From the NCBI GenBank assembly GCA_946612185.1, contig CAMOEP010000158.1, positions 1 through 5,969 on the forward strand: DNA of 5,969 bases, written 5' to 3'. Both the position numbers and the translations under genes were made by a program. Below are positions 1-5,969 of the stretch, one piece after another. Under the pieces are notes generated by a model, which did no database searches, was not told the origin of the DNA, and worked only from the letters and a program-made list of their open reading frames with translations. This DNA comes from an uncultured Ruminococcus sp. Lineage in GTDB: Bacteria; Bacillota; Clostridia; Oscillospirales; Ruminococcaceae. Each line of letters starts with the position of its first letter. The stretch's first letter is position 1.

Positions 1-425
1 TGTATCAGGAAGCTTACAAGTACTACCAGGGTCAGGGTGAGGACAACAACGGTGATGGTAAAGTTGATGTTGCTGACTACTACTTCACTCTCCACAGATT
101 CTGGCACATGGGCGATGCTCTGATCACAACAGGTACTATGGCTCTGCTCTATCCCGATGTTAAGCCCGATCCTAACGACGGCAGCGAGCCTACAACATCT
201 GGCGACAAGCTCTGGGGCGACGCTGATGACAGCAAGACTGTATCTATCTCTGATATCGTTCTCGTTCTCCAGTATTCAGCTAACAAGGAGAAGTATCCTC
301 TTGATGCTGATGCTCTTGACAGATGCGATTGTAACGTTGATAAGGTTGTTGATACTAAGGATGCATTCATCATTCAGCAGCTCGACGCTAACGTTTACAC
401 ACAGGCTGATATGCCTATCAAGTAA
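1..425 (+). CDS. C-terminal part of a secreted dockerin-containing protein (5' end outside window)
   Basis: Open reading frame entering from the left edge (first full codon at position 3) and ending at TAA 423-425, giving 140 visible residues. The last ~70 residues look like a type I-style dockerin: two calcium loops of the D-x-[DN]-x-[DS]-x6-D pattern, DADDSKTVSISD (nt 219-254) and DCNVDKVVDTKD (nt 327-362), each followed by a hydrophobic helix (IVLVLQYSAN and AFIIQQLDAN). A Pro/Asp/Ser/Thr-rich linker (nt ~153-206) precedes it. A third perfect loop, DNNGDGKVDVAD, lies at nt 42-77. Dockerins bind cohesin modules and attach extracellular enzymes to cellulosome scaffolds or the cell surface. 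The catalytic or binding module, if any, is out of view, so the substrate cannot be named. The two dockerin halves differ at loop positions 10-11 (IS versus TK), so symmetric dual-mode cohesin binding is not obvious. Codons are strongly skewed to GTT, GCT, AAG and AGA, unlike the more mixed use in priA, which suggests high expression. The ATG at 108 is internal and not the start. Confidence 0.85.
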   Translation, partial: YQEAYKYYQGQGEDNNGDGKVDVADYYFTLHRFWHMGDALITTGTMALLYPDVKPDPNDGSEPTTSGDKLWGDADDSKTVSISDIVLVLQYSANKEKYPLDADALDRCDCNVDKVVDTKDAFIIQQLDANVYTQADMPIK

Positions 426-452
426 TTCGATTACTTAAATTTGCTCATACGA

Positions 453-483
453 AAGGCGGTTCTTCGGAACCGCCTTGTTTTTT
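453..483 (+). terminator. Intrinsic terminator of the dockerin gene
   Basis: A perfect 10-bp stem (453-462 with 467-476) is closed by a C(TTCG)G tetraloop, one of the most stable RNA loops, and followed by a T-run at 478-483. It starts 28 nt after the dockerin stop codon. On the minus strand only a three-A tract borders the stem, so it is probably one-directional. Confidence 0.95.
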
Positions 484-501
484 GCTGTCAGATTATCTAA
501 T

Positions 502-552
502 TGCAAGTCCCCTTTGTGCTGAAAGTTTGCACGCTGGGGGCTTGCATTTTTT
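502..552 (+). terminator. Second terminator-like hairpin upstream of the yicC promoter
   Basis: An 11-bp outer stem pairs 502-512 with 536-546 and contains one G-U pair (508/540). Inside it, after a 3x3 internal loop, GTGC 516-519 pairs with GCAC 529-532. Six T residues (547-552) follow directly. The shape fits an intrinsic terminator acting as a back-up for transcripts reading through from the dockerin gene. It lies upstream of the predicted yicC start of transcription, so it would not be in the operon's own leader unless another promoter exists further up. Confidence 0.7.
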
Positions 553-570
553 GGGGGAGTATGCTATAAT
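542..570 (+). promoter_or_regulatory. Predicted sigma-A promoter of the yicC-fmt operon (extended -10)
   Basis: A perfect -10 hexamer TATAAT lies at 565-570, preceded by the extended -10 element TATGC at 560-564 (TRTGN consensus). A weak -35, TTGCAT (542-547), sits 17 bp upstream and matches the consensus only at its TTG. Transcription would begin near 577, giving a leader of about 40 nt before the yicC ATG with no obvious structure. A second TATAAT overlaps at 570-575, but opposite its expected -35 is only the T-run. The extended -10 probably compensates for the poor -35. Confidence 0.75.
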
Positions 571-581
571 ATAATAGCATA
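560..581 (+). repeat. Near-perfect palindrome covering the -10 element
   Basis: A 22-bp inverted repeat, with arms TATGCTAT (560-567) and ATAGCATA (574-581), in which 10 of the 11 symmetric pairs match; only 568/573 fails. It covers the extended -10 and the expected transcription start, where a repressor would block initiation. Being AT-rich, part of the symmetry could come by chance from TATAAT-like sequence, so its operator role is only a possibility. Confidence 0.5.
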
Positions 582-605
582 GGTGTGCGATAATACTAAT
601 CTGAA

Positions 606-611
606 AGAAGG
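606..611 (+). promoter_or_regulatory. Ribosome binding site of yicC
   Basis: AGAAGG ends 6 nt before the ATG at 618. The in-frame TTG at 612 directly abuts this site and could not be used with it, so the site fixes the start at 618. Confidence 0.85.
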
Positions 612-617
612 TTGAAA

Positions 618-1496
618 ATGGTTAGAAGTATGACTGGCTATGGCAGGGCGCAGAAAGTCCTGAACGGTCGTGATATCCTCGTTGAAATTCGCTCCGTTAA
701 TCATAGATACTATGAGTATTCATCAAGAATCCCCAGAACCTTCAACTATATCGACGAAAAACTGAAGGCTCTGCTCAAAACCTCCGTTTCCCGTGGAAAA
801 GTGGAGGTATCCGTTAGCATAAGCAATATCGAGGGCCGTGATACCGAGATCGCTATCAATAAGGGTGCGGCTGAGGGCTATGTTATGGCGCTCAGAAGCG
901 TTTCCGATGAACTCGGTCTTGTGGACGACCTCGCCCTCTCTAAACTCATCAAGCTCCCCGATATCTTCAATATCCAGAAAACTCCCGATGACGAAGAACA
1001 AGTATGGAACGACGTTTCTCAGGTGGCTAAGGAAGCCCTCGACAGATTCGTTGATATGAGAGCCGTTGAGGGCGAAAGACTCAAGTCTGACGTTCTCGAA
1101 AAGGCTGACGGTATCCTCGTTATGGTGGGCAAGGTGGAGGAGATATCCCCCGAAACTGTCAACAGATACAGAGAACGCCTGTACAAGAAACTTACTGAGA
1201 TACTCGAAAGTAAGGACATCGACCAGCAGCGTGTCCTCACCGAAGCTGCGGTATTCGCTGAGAAGATCGCCGTCGATGAGGAAACTGTCCGTCTGAGAAG
1301 CCATATCTCTCAGCTAAGGGAAATGCTCCAGTCCGGCGAGCCTGTAGGCAGAAAACTGGATTTCATCGTCCAGGAAATGAACCGTGAGGTAAATACCATC
1401 GGCTCAAAGGCGCAGGATCTTAATATCACCCGTCTTGTGGTGGATATGAAGGCTGAGATCGAGAAGATCCGTGAGCAGATACAGAATATAGAGTAA
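618..1496 (+). CDS. yicC: YicC/YloC-family endoribonuclease
   Basis: Protein of 292 residues, matching the usual family length of about 290. The N-terminus [11 protein letters not shown] is the family hallmark (SMTGYGRA, residues 4-11), followed by [11 protein letters not shown] (about 24-34) and SRGKVEVSV (about 59-67) of the YicC-like N-terminal domain. The C-terminal DUF1732 region carries the acidic/basic segment [10 protein letters not shown] (220-229) and [14 protein letters not shown] (244-257), then a charged helix to the end. Members of this family are reported to be endoribonucleases involved in RNA turnover; the targets in this organism are unknown. It is first in the operon, behind the predicted promoter at 542-570. 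Its stop codon TAA (1494-1496) shares its last A with the start of remA, so the two are probably translationally coupled. No key region appears missing. Confidence 0.95.
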   Translation: MVRSMTGYGRAQKVLNGRDILVEIRSVNHRYYEYSSRIPRTFNYIDEKLKALLKTSVSRGKVEVSVSISNIEGRDTEIAINKGAAEGYVMALRSVSDELGLVDDLALSKLIKLPDIFNIQKTPDDEEQVWNDVSQVAKEALDRFVDMRAVEGERLKSDVLEKADGILVMVGKVEEISPETVNRYRERLYKKLTEILESKDIDQQRVLTEAAVFAEKIAVDEETVRLRSHISQLREMLQSGEPVGRKLDFIVQEMNREVNTIGSKAQDLNITRLVVDMKAEIEKIREQIQNIE

Positions 1497-1753
1497 TGAA
1501 ACTGATAAATATCGGCTACGGAAATATGATATCCTCAGCCCGGATAGTTACTATCGTCAGCCCCGATTCCGCCCCCATAAAGCGCCTGGTTCAGGAAGCT
1601 AAGGACGACGGACGGGCTATTGACGCTACTTTTGGCAGAAAAACAAGAGCCGTGATCGTCATGGACAGCGGACATATCGTCCTGTCCTCCCTGGTCACTG
1701 ATACCCTTGCTGCAAGAATAAATGAGAATGGAGGCTCTGATGAAGATGAATAA
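1496..1753 (+). CDS. remA: RemA-family (DUF370) DNA-binding regulator
   Basis: Small protein of 85 residues. It aligns over almost its entire length with Bacillus subtilis RemA as I recall it: NIGYGN (5-10), [11 protein letters not shown] (20-30), [19 protein letters not shown] (42-60) and the L-S-S segment after it. RemA activates extracellular-matrix and osmoprotection genes in B. subtilis and forms oligomeric rings that bind DNA repeats. The arginines tied to DNA binding there correspond here to R16 and R48; the neighbouring second arginine is K49, a conservative change. It sits between yicC and gmk, its standard place in Firmicutes. It starts at ATG 1496, overlapping the yicC stop, and no strong ribosome binding site is visible, which fits coupled translation. 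The acidic tail (GGSDEDE) overlaps the start of gmk. Its targets here cannot be read from the window. Confidence 0.93.
   Translation: MKLINIGYGNMISSARIVTIVSPDSAPIKRLVQEAKDDGRAIDATFGRKTRAVIVMDSGHIVLSSLVTDTLAARINENGGSDEDE
1730..1734 (+). promoter_or_regulatory. Ribosome binding site of gmk, inside remA
   Basis: GGAGG lies 5 nt before ATG 1740 and 11 nt before ATG 1746. It overlaps or follows the in-frame ATGs at 1722 and 1728, which rules those out and favours 1740. Confidence 0.75.
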
Positions 1754-2351
1754 AGGCAGACTTATCGTATTTTCCGCCCCCTCTGGATGCGGAAAAGGTA
1801 CGATGCTTGCTGAGATACTGAAATCAGGCGACTTCTGGCTGTCAGTATCCGCTACTACACGAAATCCCCGTGAGGGCGAGGTGGACGGCGTTAACTACCA
1901 CTTCATTACAGATGAAAAATTCGAGGATATGATAAAGAATGACCAGTTCCTCGAACACGCCGGCTATTGCGGTCATTACTACGGTACACCCCTGAAGGAC
2001 GTTGAGGAACACCTGGAAAAAGGCATCAACGTTATCCTTGAGATAGAGGTGCAGGGTGCTATGAATGTTATGGCAAAGCGTCCGGACGCTCTTTCCATAT
2101 TCGTGCTGCCCCCGTCAGTGAATGAACTCCGCCGCCGCCTGAAAAAACGTGGTACTGAGGCAGATGAGGTCATCGAGGAGAGAGTCGCTCAGGCTTCCGC
2201 CGAGATCGCACTTGCTGAAAAGTACGACTATGTTATCATGAACGACGGTCTGGAGGAAGCAGTTCAGGACTTCCTGGACGTTGTTAAGGTTGAAAAGTTC
2301 AGATCAGTTTACCAGTCAGAATTAATAGGAGAGGTGCTTAAAAATGCTTAG
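1740..2351 (+). CDS. gmk: Guanylate kinase
   Basis: Cytoplasmic enzyme that makes GDP from GMP and ATP, the essential step from GMP to GTP and dGTP. With ATG 1740 as start it has 203 residues, a normal length. The P-loop is [10 protein letters not shown] (12-21, catalytic K19). The GMP-binding region follows: S37-A-T-T-R41-x2-R44-x-G46-E47 and Y53. Next come the YYGTP segment, the EIEVQGA strand near the middle (family DIDVQGA), and an arginine-rich lid in LRRRLKKRG that closes over ATP. It overlaps the end of remA by 14 nt and rpoZ by 8 nt. ATG 1746 is a possible alternative start, giving [10 protein letters not shown]; the codons at 1722 and 1728 lie before the ribosome binding site. Gmk is a known target of (p)ppGpp inhibition in several Firmicutes; whether that applies here cannot be seen. 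Confidence 0.96.
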   Translation: MKMNKGRLIVFSAPSGCGKGTMLAEILKSGDFWLSVSATTRNPREGEVDGVNYHFITDEKFEDMIKNDQFLEHAGYCGHYYGTPLKDVEEHLEKGINVILEIEVQGAMNVMAKRPDALSIFVLPPSVNELRRRLKKRGTEADEVIEERVAQASAEIALAEKYDYVIMNDGLEEAVQDFLDVVKVEKFRSVYQSELIGEVLKNA

Positions 2352-2544
2352 ACCCGCAGTTAACCAGATCATTTCAAAGAACGAGAGCCCTTATTCACTC
2401 GTTATCGCTGTCGCAAAGAGAGCAAGAGAGATCACCGAGGAACTCTACGAAAATAACCAGACTCTCGAAGAAAAGCCCGTTAAGACCGCTGTAGAGGAAT
2501 TTGCAAGCGGTAAGTGCAAGATCGCTCCTCCTGTCGAGGAATAA
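2344..2544 (+). CDS. rpoZ: DNA-directed RNA polymerase omega subunit
   Basis: Protein of 66 residues, at the short end of the family. The N-terminal half has the omega signature: [10 protein letters not shown] followed by SPYSLVIAVAKRAREI (about 15-30), which clamps the beta-prime subunit C-terminus and helps RNA polymerase assembly. The conserved KPVKTAVEEF segment (about 44-53) closes the core. The start ATG overlaps the end of gmk by 8 nt, and its ribosome binding site AGGAGAGG (2327-2334) lies within gmk with a 9-nt gap. The stop TAA (2542-2544) shares its final A with the priA start. The gmk-rpoZ-priA order is a common Firmicutes arrangement and supports the call despite the short length. 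Confidence 0.95.
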   Translation: MLRPAVNQIISKNESPYSLVIAVAKRAREITEELYENNQTLEEKPVKTAVEEFASGKCKIAPPVEE

Positions 2545-4988
2545 TGCCTGAAATTGCGGCTGTTGCCGTCAGCGGTACGGCGTACTCATTCGATAAGCTG
2601 TTCAGCTACGGTATCCCGGAAAATGTTAGTATAACTCCCGGCTGCCGGGTGCTTGTGCCGTTCGGCAGAGGCAATCAGCGGCGTATCGGCGTTGTTATGG
2701 AGGTCAGCTCCGGTGATCTGCCGGGGCTGAAATCCATTGCGGCTGCTGTTGATAAAGAACCGGTGATATCCGGCGAACTCCTGCGCCTTGCAAGGTACGT
2801 CAGGGAGCAGACTTTCTGTACCTACTTCGATGCAGTAAAGGTTATGCTGCCGCCGGCGATGAGTGTTAAGGTCAGGGAGACTTTCCGCCTGTGCCGCAGG
2901 TTTTCCACCGCAAATGAAACGCTGAGTGCGCCTGCACTGGAACTTTTCCAGCAGCTTCTACAGTCCGAAAACGATGACGTTACCGAGCAGACGGAAGCAT
3001 TTATCGCCGCTAACGGCAGACTTTATCCGGACGAACTCTGCGATGCGGGGGCGCTTATCTCAAATAACGCTTTCCGGCAGAACGTGGGCGACGCTTCCGT
3101 CCGCATGATACGCCTGTCGGATAAGTTTCTGAGTGAACCCGATTCCTTCAAGCTGACCCCGAAACAGCGTGCAGCAGCAGAATTTCTCAGCGAGTACGGT
3201 TCGGCTTCTGTCCGGGAAACCGCCTATATGTGCGGATTTACCGAGGCTGTCCTGAAACGCCTTGTGGCGGCAGGTGCGGCTGAGGAGTACGATCAGGAAG
3301 TGCTGCGCCGGGTGGACGACTCCGCCGTCGGACGCATTGATATCAATAGTATCACTCTGTCCGCACAGCAGGAAAATGCCCGTCAGCAAGTTCTTGAACC
3401 AATGAAAGCCCGTCAACCGGAGGTTTTTCTGCTTCACGGAGTTACCGGAAGCGGCAAGACCTCAGTCTTTGAAAAGCTGATAAATGATGCAGTAACTCTT
3501 GGCAGACAAGCACTGCTTCTTATCCCGGAGATCGGTCTGACACCCCAGGTGCTTGACCGCTTCCGGGCGCTTTTTGGCGAACGTGTGGCAGTTATCCACA
3601 GCGGACTTTCCCTGGGTCAGCGCCTTGACGAGTACAAGCGTATAAAACGTGGCGATGCGGATATCGTAATAGGTACAAGGAGTGCGGTTTTTGCGCCCCT
3701 GGACAATATCGGCATCATCATCATCGACGAGGAGGGCGAGCGTACCTACAAGTCGGACAGTTCACCACGTTATCTGGCGCATGATGTGGCAAAACAGCGC
3801 TGCAAATGGCATAACTGCGTGCTTTTGCTTGCGTCAGCTACTCCCTCGGTGGAAAGCTATTACTTCGCACAAAAAGGACGGTACAAGCTTATCGAGATGA
3901 CCGAGCGGTACCACGCCGGTTCGCTCCCGATAGTTACTATCGCTGATATGAATATGGAGCGTCAGGCAGGAAATGCCACGGAATACAGCCGTTTGCTCCA
4001 GAAGGAACTCCGAACGAACCTGGAAAATGGTGAGCAGAGCATACTCCTCCTGAACCGCCGTGGCTATCAGACTATCATTAGCTGCTGCGACTGCTATCAG
4101 CCGGTGTACTGCCCGAACTGCTCAGTCCCCATGACGTATCACAAGAAAAACGGAAAGCTGATGTGCCACTACTGCGGTTACGCCTGCGAACCGGTGACGG
4201 AATGTCCTGCCTGCGGCTCGAAGCACATGAAAAGTATGGGCTTCGGCACTCAGAAGCTTGAGGAGGAACTTTCCCAGCTCCTACCCTCCGCAAGGATACT
4301 GCGAATGGACGCTGATACCACTTTTTCCCGGTTTTCCTACGAAAAAGGCTTCAACGACTTCCGCCGTGGCGACTATGACATAATGATAGGCACTCAGATG
4401 ATAGGCAAGGGGCTGGATTTTCCTAATGTCACCCTGGTTGGCGTACTTTCGGTTGACCGTTCACTCTACGCCGGCGACTTCCGCAGCTATGAGCGTACAT
4501 TCTCCCTGATAACTCAGGTGGTGGGACGTGGCGGACGTGGCGACCGGCAGGGCAGAGCGATTCTCCAGACTTTCATGCCGGAACACTACATTATGAACCT
4601 CGCCGCTGCTCAGGACTACAAGGGTTTCTACCGTGAGGAAATGAGTATACGAACTCCGCTGATATTTCCGCCGATATGTGATATGTGCGTATTTGCGCTG
4701 TCCGGCGAGGACGAGGCGAAAGTTCAGGAGGCATCACAGGCGGTATTGCAGCTTATGGACGCAAGACTCCGCCAGCTTTCCCCGGAAACTCCCGTCCGTG
4801 TGCTTGGCCCGGTTCGTGCGTCCTATGGCAGGATAAGCGGCAAGTTCCGCTACAGGATCATCATGAAATGCAAGAATACTGCCCAGATACGGGGATTTAT
4901 AAGCGGTATCCTCACCGAAGCCCCGAAACTGCGGCAGATGAACAAGATCGCCCTCTATGCCGACATTAACGGCGATGTGGGAGTATAG
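2544..4988 (+). CDS. priA: Primosomal protein N' (replication restart helicase PriA)
   Basis: Superfamily 2 DNA helicase that recognises stalled forks and reloads the replicative helicase. It has 814 residues from ATG 2544, similar to Bacillus PriA. The N-terminal 3'-DNA-end binding domain spans about 1-105 (SGTAYSFDKLFSYGIP, VLVPFGRG). The helicase core has Walker A GVTGSGKT (299-306, K305), GTRSAVFAP (377-385), motif II D395-E-E-G398, GTQMIGKGLDFPNV (616-629) and motif VI QVVGRGGRG (658-666). All eight zinc-binding cysteines are present: C514, C517, C523, C526, C541, C544, C554 and C557. Two motifs are unusual: motif II reads DEEG where DEEH is usual, and motif VI has GRGGR where GRAGR is usual. 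Walker A lysine and the acidic pair D395/E396 remain, so the enzyme is probably active. GTG 2514 upstream in frame was rejected: it lies in rpoZ, while ATG 2544 begins the typical N-terminus and has GAGGA at 2536-2540. Confidence 0.96.
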   Translation: MPEIAAVAVSGTAYSFDKLFSYGIPENVSITPGCRVLVPFGRGNQRRIGVVMEVSSGDLPGLKSIAAAVDKEPVISGELLRLARYVREQTFCTYFDAVKVMLPPAMSVKVRETFRLCRRFSTANETLSAPALELFQQLLQSENDDVTEQTEAFIAANGRLYPDELCDAGALISNNAFRQNVGDASVRMIRLSDKFLSEPDSFKLTPKQRAAAEFLSEYGSASVRETAYMCGFTEAVLKRLVAAGAAEEYDQEVLRRVDDSAVGRIDINSITLSAQQENARQQVLEPMKARQPEVFLLHGVTGSGKTSVFEKLINDAVTLGRQALLLIPEIGLTPQVLDRFRALFGERVAVIHSGLSLGQRLDEYKRIKRGDADIVIGTRSAVFAPLDNIGIIIIDEEGERTYKSDSSPRYLAHDVAKQRCKWHNCVLLLASATPSVESYYFAQKGRYKLIEMTERYHAGSLPIVTIADMNMERQAGNATEYSRLLQKELRTNLENGEQSILLLNRRGYQTIISCCDCYQPVYCPNCSVPMTYHKKNGKLMCHYCGYACEPVTECPACGSKHMKSMGFGTQKLEEELSQLLPSARILRMDADTTFSRFSYEKGFNDFRRGDYDIMIGTQMIGKGLDFPNVTLVGVLSVDRSLYAGDFRSYERTFSLITQVVGRGGRGDRQGRAILQTFMPEHYIMNLAAAQDYKGFYREEMSIRTPLIFPPICDMCVFALSGEDEAKVQEASQAVLQLMDARLRQLSPETPVRVLGPVRASYGRISGKFRYRIIMKCKNTAQIRGFISGILTEAPKLRQMNKIALYADINGDVGV

Positions 4989-5000
4989 AAAGGATTAGTT

Positions 5001-5471
5001 ATGGCTTACAGAAAAATTTTAACTGATAAAGACGAGTCTCTCCACAAAGTTTGCAGACCTGTTGAAAAGTTCGATGCAAAGCTGGCTACTCTGCTGGACG
5101 ATATGCATGAAACTCTCGACAAGGCGCAGGGTGTGGGTCTGGCAGCACCTCAGGTGGGTATCTGCCGCAGGATCTTTATTATGCATCTGGACGAAGAAGG
5201 CATCGTCGAGGCTATAAACCCTGAGATCACCAGCAAAGAGGGCGAACAGTACGTTCAGGAGGGCTGCCTTTCCTGCCCGAATGTGTGGGGATACGTCCGC
5301 AGACCTATGAAAGTTCACCTGAAAGCCCAGGACAGAAACGGCAACTGGTTCGAGCGTGATTTTGAGGGACTTGCCGCACAGTGTACATCTCACGAAAATG
5401 ACCACCTGGACGGTCATGTATTCACCGAGATTGTTGATGAATTCTTCGTTCCTGAGGAGGAGAATAAATGA
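5001..5471 (+). CDS. def: Peptide deformylase
   Basis: Metalloenzyme that removes the N-formyl group from new proteins at the ribosome. It has 156 residues, typical of the short type 2-like or clostridial forms. The three family motifs are in order: [10 protein letters not shown] (44-53), EGCLSCPN (87-94, metal ligand C89) and HENDHLDG (131-138, ligands H131 and H135, catalytic E132). Two departures from the common form are visible: motif 2 has Cys-Pro-Asn after the serine where a hydrophobic residue, Pro and Gly are common, and motif 3 has Ser130 where QHExDHL carries Gln. The ligands and general base are intact, so activity is expected. The ribosome binding site AGAAAGGA (4987-4994) lies 6 nt before ATG 5001, and the 12-nt gap from priA is the only non-overlapping junction in the operon. 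It overlaps fmt by 4 nt. Confidence 0.96.
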   Translation: MAYRKILTDKDESLHKVCRPVEKFDAKLATLLDDMHETLDKAQGVGLAAPQVGICRRIFIMHLDEEGIVEAINPEITSKEGEQYVQEGCLSCPNVWGYVRRPMKVHLKAQDRNGNWFERDFEGLAAQCTSHENDHLDGHVFTEIVDEFFVPEEENK

Positions 5472-5969
5472 AGATAGTATTCATGGGAACTCCCGATTTC
5501 GCCGTTCCCTGCCTGAGAGTTCTGGCGGAAAGCAGCCACGAGGTCGCAGGCGTATTCACTCAGCCGGACAAGCCAAAGGGCAGGGGATACAAGATGATAC
5601 CCACTCCCGTCAAGGCGGCTGCGGTTGAGTACGGCATCGAGGTATACCAGCCGCTTTCCCTGAGAAAGGGCGATGATGCGGCTGAGGCTATGAAAATTTT
5701 GCACAATATTGCTCCCGATCTTATCGTGGTAACTGCTTACGGTCAGATACTTCCCAAAGAGGTTCTTGAGCTGCCAGAGTACGGCTGCATAAATATCCAC
5801 GCTTCACTCCTGCCCAGGTACAGAGGTGCTGCGCCTATAAACTGGGTTCTCCTGAACGGCGAAAAGGAAACTGGTGTCACCTCTATGCAGATGAACGAGG
5901 GACTTGATACTGGTGATATGCTCATAAAGAAAAGTACCGAAATAGGCGAAGATGAAACATATTCCCAGC
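5468..5969 (+). CDS. fmt: Methionyl-tRNA formyltransferase (3' end outside window)
   Basis: Transfers a formyl group from 10-formyl-tetrahydrofolate to methionyl initiator tRNA, the substrate later deformylated by Def. The first 167 residues of a protein usually near 310 are visible. The start [14 protein letters not shown] is the family N-terminus. [11 protein letters not shown] (30-40) is the loop contacting the tRNA acceptor end. The folate/catalytic site is clear: N109-I-H111-A-S-L-L-P-x-x-R-G and [12 protein letters not shown] with D147, matching the N106, H108 and D144 triad of E. coli Fmt. ATG 5468 overlaps the def stop as ATGA, with AGGAGG at 5455-5460 and 7 nt of spacing, the best ribosome binding site in the operon. 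The C-terminal OB-fold domain lies beyond the edge. Confidence 0.96.
   Translation, partial: MKIVFMGTPDFAVPCLRVLAESSHEVAGVFTQPDKPKGRGYKMIPTPVKAAAVEYGIEVYQPLSLRKGDDAAEAMKILHNIAPDLIVVTAYGQILPKEVLELPEYGCINIHASLLPRYRGAAPINWVLLNGEKETGVTSMQMNEGLDTGDMLIKKSTEIGEDETYSQ

Noticed and set aside
108..425. Separate small gene starting at ATG 108
   Set aside because: The reading frame is open back to the window edge and the upstream part carries a calcium loop of the same style, with no ribosome binding site before 108; the ATG is internal.
475..499. Promoter in the spacer between the two terminators (TTGTTT with TATCTA)
   Set aside because: The spacing of about 13 bp is too short and the TTGTTT lies in the first terminator's T-run.
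612..617. TTG 612 as the yicC start
   Set aside because: It directly abuts the AGAAGG ribosome binding site; ATG 618 has correct spacing and gives the standard family N-terminus.
577..617. Riboswitch or leader attenuator before yicC
   Set aside because: The predicted leader is only about 40 nt and shows no stable stem; the hairpin at 502-552 lies upstream of the predicted start.
723..1304. Long minus-strand open frame of 193 codons opposite yicC
   Set aside because: It lies wholly inside a clearly recognised gene, has no recognisable domain or ribosome binding site, and is explained by codon bias of yicC.
2290..2327. Internal promoter before rpoZ (TTGAAA at 2290 with TTAATA at 2322)
   Set aside because: The spacing of 26 bp is far from 16-18 and no hexamer at the right distance resembles a -10.
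2514..2543. GTG 2514 as the priA start
   Set aside because: It would overlap rpoZ by 31 nt and add residues unlike any PriA N-terminus; ATG 2544 fits the family and the coupled TAATG junction.
3060..3437. Minus-strand open frame of 125 codons opposite priA
   Set aside because: Fully antisense to conserved priA sequence, with no family features.
5019..5417. Minus-strand open frame of 132 codons opposite def
   Set aside because: Antisense shadow of a complete deformylase gene; no motif recognised.
5414..5800. Minus-strand open frame of 128 codons across the def-fmt junction
   Set aside because: Antisense to two recognised genes and without recognisable protein features.

Overview
The window reads as a chromosomal piece of an anaerobic Firmicute, most probably a fibre-degrading Ruminococcus-like member of the Oscillospiraceae. 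Two things point there. The first gene ends in a dockerin domain of the kind found in cellulosome and carbohydrate-active proteins. The rest is the conserved Firmicutes housekeeping order yicC-remA-gmk-rpoZ-priA-def-fmt. The genus is an inference from the style of the dockerin and the gene order. No 16S rRNA or other definitive marker is present.

Layout: positions 1-425 hold the 3' end of a secreted-protein gene with a C-terminal dockerin and a third calcium-loop motif further upstream. Positions 426-617 form a compact regulatory spacer: a strong intrinsic terminator with a UUCG loop, a second hairpin followed by a T-run, an extended -10 promoter inside a near-perfect palindrome, and the yicC ribosome binding site. 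From 618 to the window end, seven plus-strand genes are packed with overlaps of 1, 14, 8, 1 and 4 nt and a single 12-nt gap (between priA and def). This indicates one operon with translational coupling. The last gene (fmt) runs off the window edge.

The operon links an RNA-turnover nuclease (YicC), a DNA-binding matrix/osmotic regulator (RemA), GTP-precursor synthesis (Gmk), an RNA polymerase subunit (omega), replication restart (PriA), and the two enzymes of the N-formyl-methionine cycle: Fmt, which adds the formyl group to initiator tRNA, and Def, which removes it from new proteins.

I see no mobile element, CRISPR array, tRNA, rRNA or phage gene, and no convincing undescribed system. The items most worth a second look are an altered helicase motif II in PriA (DEEG instead of DEEH), the palindrome over the operon's -10 element, a -35 region that lies inside a terminator arm, and the extra calcium-loop motif upstream of the dockerin.
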